A DNA stretch of 64,000 nt from Haliea sp964022665 (GTDB taxonomy: Bacteria; Pseudomonadota; Gammaproteobacteria; Pseudomonadales; Halieaceae): positions 186,001 to 250,000 of the forward strand of contig CAXIDF010000002.1 of NCBI GenBank assembly GCA_964022665.1, read 5' to 3'. The position numbers and the translations under genes are program-made. Positions within the stretch are counted from its first letter, which is position 1, and each line of letters opens with the position of its first letter. Of this stretch, positions 60,901-64,000 are shown one piece after another. The notes under the pieces are model-generated. The model did not search any database. It worked only from the letters and a program-made list of their open reading frames with translations, and was not told the DNA's origin.

Positions 60901-62781
60901 CTAGTCAGTCTCCAGGTAAAGCGCGAGTGTCTCTTGGTCTACAACAGACAACGCTCCAGCGTCCTGCAGCGTCAACAACTGCTGCTTGAGCCCGTCAGCC
61001 TCGTCCACTTTACCCAATGCAGTACTGAAATGCAGCTGCATTAAGAGCCCTCTCGTTGCCTGGGGCGACTCGGCGAGAAATCGTGCCGTGTATTCATAGG
61101 CATTGGCATAGCGGCCCAGCGCGTTTTCCAGCACCGCGAGCAAGGCGTAGATATTGCCTGAAGCGGTCGCTTCTGCCTGAGGCTGCAAATATACCGCTGC
61201 AAACGTGTCTGCCAGTGCAGGACCGTCCAACAGGCGGCACTCGTTGTTTTGCAACATCTTCACCAGGGTGTGCAACGTGGGTACGGAGCTCAAAGGTCGC
61301 TCGGCCAAAAGTGCCTGCCGATTCGGCTCACGCGCTGCCGACAGCGGTTGGTCGGCAATACAACTGAGCGCAAGATTGCGCATGTAATGGTCGCCAGCCC
61401 GCTCTCGCGTGTAGTCATGCGCACGCGCGGAGTATTCGAGCGCACGTTCGAGGCTACCCACTCTCGCATACATCACAGCCATATCAGCATTGGCACGAAA
61501 AGAAGTGGGGTGTGCATTGATCTGATTGAAACGCAGCAGGTAACTGTTTGACCAGATCTCCACCTGGGAGCTGGTATTGAAACTCAACACAACCAGACCG
61601 AGCGCAAGATACGCCATGACCGGCGGTGCCACCCTGGGCCACCGCTGCTGCAGCTCGGCGAGCAAAAGTGCCGCCAGCAGGAAAACCGCGATCCCCGGGA
61701 AATAGTTGCGGTGTTCAAAATACAGTTCCAATGGCAGCACACTCGACTCGACGCTTTGCCCCACCAGATAGAAAAGAATACAAAAGGCCACTCGGCGCCC
61801 AGGCACGAAGACGGACGACACCGCGACTGCAATCAGAACCCCACCCCAGGCAAGCAGCGCATGCAGCGTTGTTACAGGGTTCGTTAATGAATGAGATAGC
61901 AGAACATCGTCGTGATAAAGCCCCATGCGTGCTGTCTGCGGCCACACCAGCTGAGCGAGGTAATCCCACAGAATTCTGCCTTGCGTCAGCAACCGCTGCT
62001 CAAGGGTGAATTCGCGCAAGGTGTAGTGCGCCAGAAAGCGCTCGGGGGCCAGCAGGAAAACCGAGACAACCGATACCGCCCCCAGGACCAGGAGACCCAG
62101 CGCGATGGCACACAGTCTGCGATCAACAACCCCGGAGCGCCGACAACCAAACCAGAGCAGCTCGAGAAGCAGCAACACAGGAAGAACCACAATGCCGTTC
62201 TCCTTGGCGAATACCGCCAGCGCTGCACAGACAGCAACAACGGTCATGCGCCAGATGCCACGCTGCCCGCGAACATAAGCCGCTCGCCAGTGCAGATAGG
62301 CGATCAGCGTCAGCAGCATGAAGGTGCACGCCAGCATGGCCATGCGTTGCACGGCGTAGAGCACCGTACTCACCCACAACGGCGACACCAGCCACAGACC
62401 TGCAGCCAGCAGTGCTACCGCCAGACTGCGCGCATACCCGGAGCCACGCAGCAGCAAAAAAATAAACCACGCAAGCAACACGCCATTGACCACATGCAGC
62501 GCAATGTTGATCGACTTGCTCCAGCGCAAATCCGCACCCAGCAGCGCGCGCTCGGCAACGAAGGTGGCCATTGTCACAGGCCGCCCCAGCGGCCCTGAGC
62601 CGTCACCCAGTACCTGCTCAACGAGCTGTCGGGAATCCACGTCCGTTTCCAGCAAGGTGACGCTGGTCCGGTCATCGAGCAATGCCGGGCCGTGAATGCC
62701 CGGGGCATACAGCCATGCCGTAGCAGCCAGTAGCAAGCCGAACGTTGCAATCAACCAGAAGTTGGTGAAACGAACTGACAT
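60901..62781 (-). CDS. Polytopic membrane protein with C-terminal repeat region, GT-C-like
   Basis: This 626-residue protein has about ten to eleven N-terminal membrane helices and a soluble, helical C-terminal part (from about residue 410) resembling tetratricopeptide repeats. An acidic LLDDRTS motif after the first helix, the VLYAVQRMAMLA segment, AKENGIVVLP and EHRNYFPG recall the GT-C glycosyltransferases that use polyprenyl-linked donors (TMTC/PMT-like). The ATG at 62781 overlaps the stop of the upstream paralog by one base. The sugar and acceptor are unknown. Confidence 0.78.
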   Translation of the reverse strand: MSVRFTNFWLIATFGLLLAATAWLYAPGIHGPALLDDRTSVTLLETDVDSRQLVEQVLGDGSGPLGRPVTMATFVAERALLGADLRWSKSINIALHVVNGVLLAWFIFLLLRGSGYARSLAVALLAAGLWLVSPLWVSTVLYAVQRMAMLACTFMLLTLIAYLHWRAAYVRGQRGIWRMTVVAVCAALAVFAKENGIVVLPVLLLLELLWFGCRRSGVVDRRLCAIALGLLVLGAVSVVSVFLLAPERFLAHYTLREFTLEQRLLTQGRILWDYLAQLVWPQTARMGLYHDDVLLSHSLTNPVTTLHALLAWGGVLIAVAVSSVFVPGRRVAFCILFYLVGQSVESSVLPLELYFEHRNYFPGIAVFLLAALLLAELQQRWPRVAPPVMAYLALGLVVLSFNTSSQVEIWSNSYLLRFNQINAHPTSFRANADMAVMYARVGSLERALEYSARAHDYTRERAGDHYMRNLALSCIADQPLSAAREPNRQALLAERPLSSVPTLHTLVKMLQNNECRLLDGPALADTFAAVYLQPQAEATASGNIYALLAVLENALGRYANAYEYTARFLAESPQATRGLLMQLHFSTALGKVDEADGLKQQLLTLQDAGALSVVDQETLALYLETD

Positions 62782-64000
62782 CAGGGGTTCGCCCCGGCGA
62801 AGAGCTGACGTTGCAGTGGTAGCTGCCGACGATTTGTGTCGTACTGCATCCATTGCCCGGCGGAGCGCAAGAGTCCTTCGGCGTCACCGAGCTCACTGTA
62901 CTGGGCGAGCAGATACGGGTAATAACTCAGCTGTCCCGGTGCGCGTGCAAGCGCATCCTCAAGGACGGCAAGCAACTCGCCTGGCGGTGCGCCACTGGCT
63001 TGCAGGTACGAGTAACGGAGGCTGTCAAGATCAGACGGCGTAAGAGAATAGCGCCCCAGCGCTGCAAATAACCTGTCCACCTCGTCTTCCTCCGTAGCGC
63101 ACTTGCCGTCACCCATACACTCGGCCAACACCTGCAGGGCATTCCTGTCCGATGCCTTGAGTACGCGGCCAGGCAAGGCCGCCTGCAGCGTTGAAAGCCA
63201 GTCGGTTTGCGCACCCAGTTCCGGGAAGAAAAGGCTATCCAGGTAGTACAGCATCACCAACGCACCGATATCCGCCGGGTCCCGCTGGTGCATCAGCTCC
63301 ATATAGTGTCGCCCAATGGCCAGGCTTGCTTGTGCATCCTCCGCGGAAAGACCCAGCGACTCACGCAAGCGATATTGGCGCAACAGGGCATTGCCATAGA
63401 AATAGTTGGAACGCACCGAGGCCGGATGACGAGCAACGTTGGTGCGCGACAAGGTGAAGTCATCGGACCAGGTGTGACTGCGCACACCCAACAGCAGGGC
63501 AAACACCGCAACCAAGGCAACGGACGCTGCTGCACAACGGGCAGGCGATAAACGGCGCAGCAGTTCAACCAGCGCAAAACCCAGCAGCAGGCACACGCCA
63601 ATACTCGGCAGATAGTTGCGATGCTCGTAAACCATCTCCAGGGCGAGAAAGCTGGACTCCATGCTGTGGCCAACGAGATAGATCAATACCGCCAGCAACA
63701 ACAGCGGCCAGCATGAGCGCTGCCAGATGGCCAGCACCAGCAGCGCCACCCAGGCAAGCACCGCAATCAGCGTCGACACGGGATTGAGCCAGCCCGACGA
63801 CAACACAATATCATCGTGCTGAAAACCCATGCTCAGAATATTGGGCCAGGCGATCCAACCCACATACTGCCACAGCACACGGGACTGTGTGAGGAGACGC
63901 TCCTCCAGCGTAAAATTACGCTGCGCATACCCCCCCAGAAACGTTTCCGGCGAGAGCCAGAAAATCAGTGCAATCAACGCCAGCGGCAGCAACAGCAAGA
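62781..64000 (-). CDS. Paralogous polytopic membrane protein, 5' truncated by window edge
   Basis: The visible 406 residues cover the later membrane helices (NFTLEERLLTQSRVLWQYVGWIAWP, EMVYEHRNYLPSIGVCLLLG) and the helical C-terminal domain of a paralog of the downstream gene. The frame runs off the right window edge, so the N-terminal helices are missing. The two stand in tandem with a one-base TGATG overlap. Similarity is clearest in the LEERLLTQSR and EHRNYLP segments. Confidence 0.78.
   Translation of the reverse strand, partial: LLLLPLALIALIFWLSPETFLGGYAQRNFTLEERLLTQSRVLWQYVGWIAWPNILSMGFQHDDIVLSSGWLNPVSTLIAVLAWVALLVLAIWQRSCWPLLLLAVLIYLVGHSMESSFLALEMVYEHRNYLPSIGVCLLLGFALVELLRRLSPARCAAASVALVAVFALLLGVRSHTWSDDFTLSRTNVARHPASVRSNYFYGNALLRQYRLRESLGLSAEDAQASLAIGRHYMELMHQRDPADIGALVMLYYLDSLFFPELGAQTDWLSTLQAALPGRVLKASDRNALQVLAECMGDGKCATEEDEVDRLFAALGRYSLTPSDLDSLRYSYLQASGAPPGELLAVLEDALARAPGQLSYYPYLLAQYSELGDAEGLLRSAGQWMQYDTNRRQLPLQRQLFAGANP

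Noticed and set aside
1..64000. CRISPR array, tRNA, rRNA, insertion sequence or prophage
   Set aside because: No repeat-spacer pattern, cloverleaf, transposase, integrase or phage structural gene was recognised in either strand.

Overview
This is a high-GC, gene-dense stretch of bacterial chromosome. Gene content and order point to a marine gammaproteobacterium. Several blocks keep the order I recall from Pseudomonas: dapA-bamC-MBL hydrolase, arsC-wrbA-DUF2069 beside a thioredoxin-like gene, yajQ beside panE, and ampE-ampD divergent from nadC. The abundant SDRs, acyl-CoA enzymes, sulfotransferase and TonB receptor suit the Halieaceae (OM60/NOR5) or a relative; that placement is inference. No tRNA, rRNA, CRISPR array, prophage or insertion sequence was seen.

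Layout. 1-9.8 kb: truncated dapE, two divergent SDRs, rsmJ, a degenerate class III cyclase-like protein paired with an HD phosphohydrolase, a leucine-rich-repeat lipoprotein, and the dapA-bamC-MBL operon. 9.8-13.3 kb: an MCE (Mla-type) lipid ABC transporter whose permease carries an N-terminal STAS domain. 13.3-25.2 kb: a catabolic accessory region. It holds a 3-alpha-hydroxysteroid-dehydrogenase-like SDR, a 776-residue lipoprotein, an AraC/NmrA divergon, a DUF35 plus Ltp2-like aldolase pair, and a tightly overlapped operon (MaoC, Nudix, Tat-exported FAD oxidoreductase, cytochrome c, CitE-like lyase). 25.3-30.7 kb: MscS channel and an RND efflux pair. 30.7-34.5 kb: arsC-wrbA-DUF2069-sppA and a TlpA-like lipoprotein.

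34.5-40 kb: a minus-strand set encoding PAPS synthesis (sat, cysC), a sulfotransferase, a DUF1214 protein, an unlisted 58-residue membrane protein and an NAD-dependent epimerase. 40-46 kb: carbonic anhydrase, a GAF plus degenerate GGDEF protein, then a TPP riboswitch heading a thiamine salvage operon (TonB receptor, YkoF-like protein, PnuT-like transporter, kinase). 46-52 kb: yajQ, panE, a Ser/Thr kinase coupled to an FHA sigma-54 activator, ampE, ampD, nadC. 53-60 kb: rraA, acyl-CoA dehydrogenase, LysR regulator, malate synthase G, alanine dehydrogenase. 60-64 kb: a family 2 glycosyltransferase and two tandem polytopic membrane paralogs, the last cut by the window end.

Operons are compact. 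Many junctions are ATGA or TGATG overlaps, which implies translational coupling. Start codons were moved downstream of the longest frame wherever a Shine-Dalgarno sequence, promoter position or family alignment supported it.
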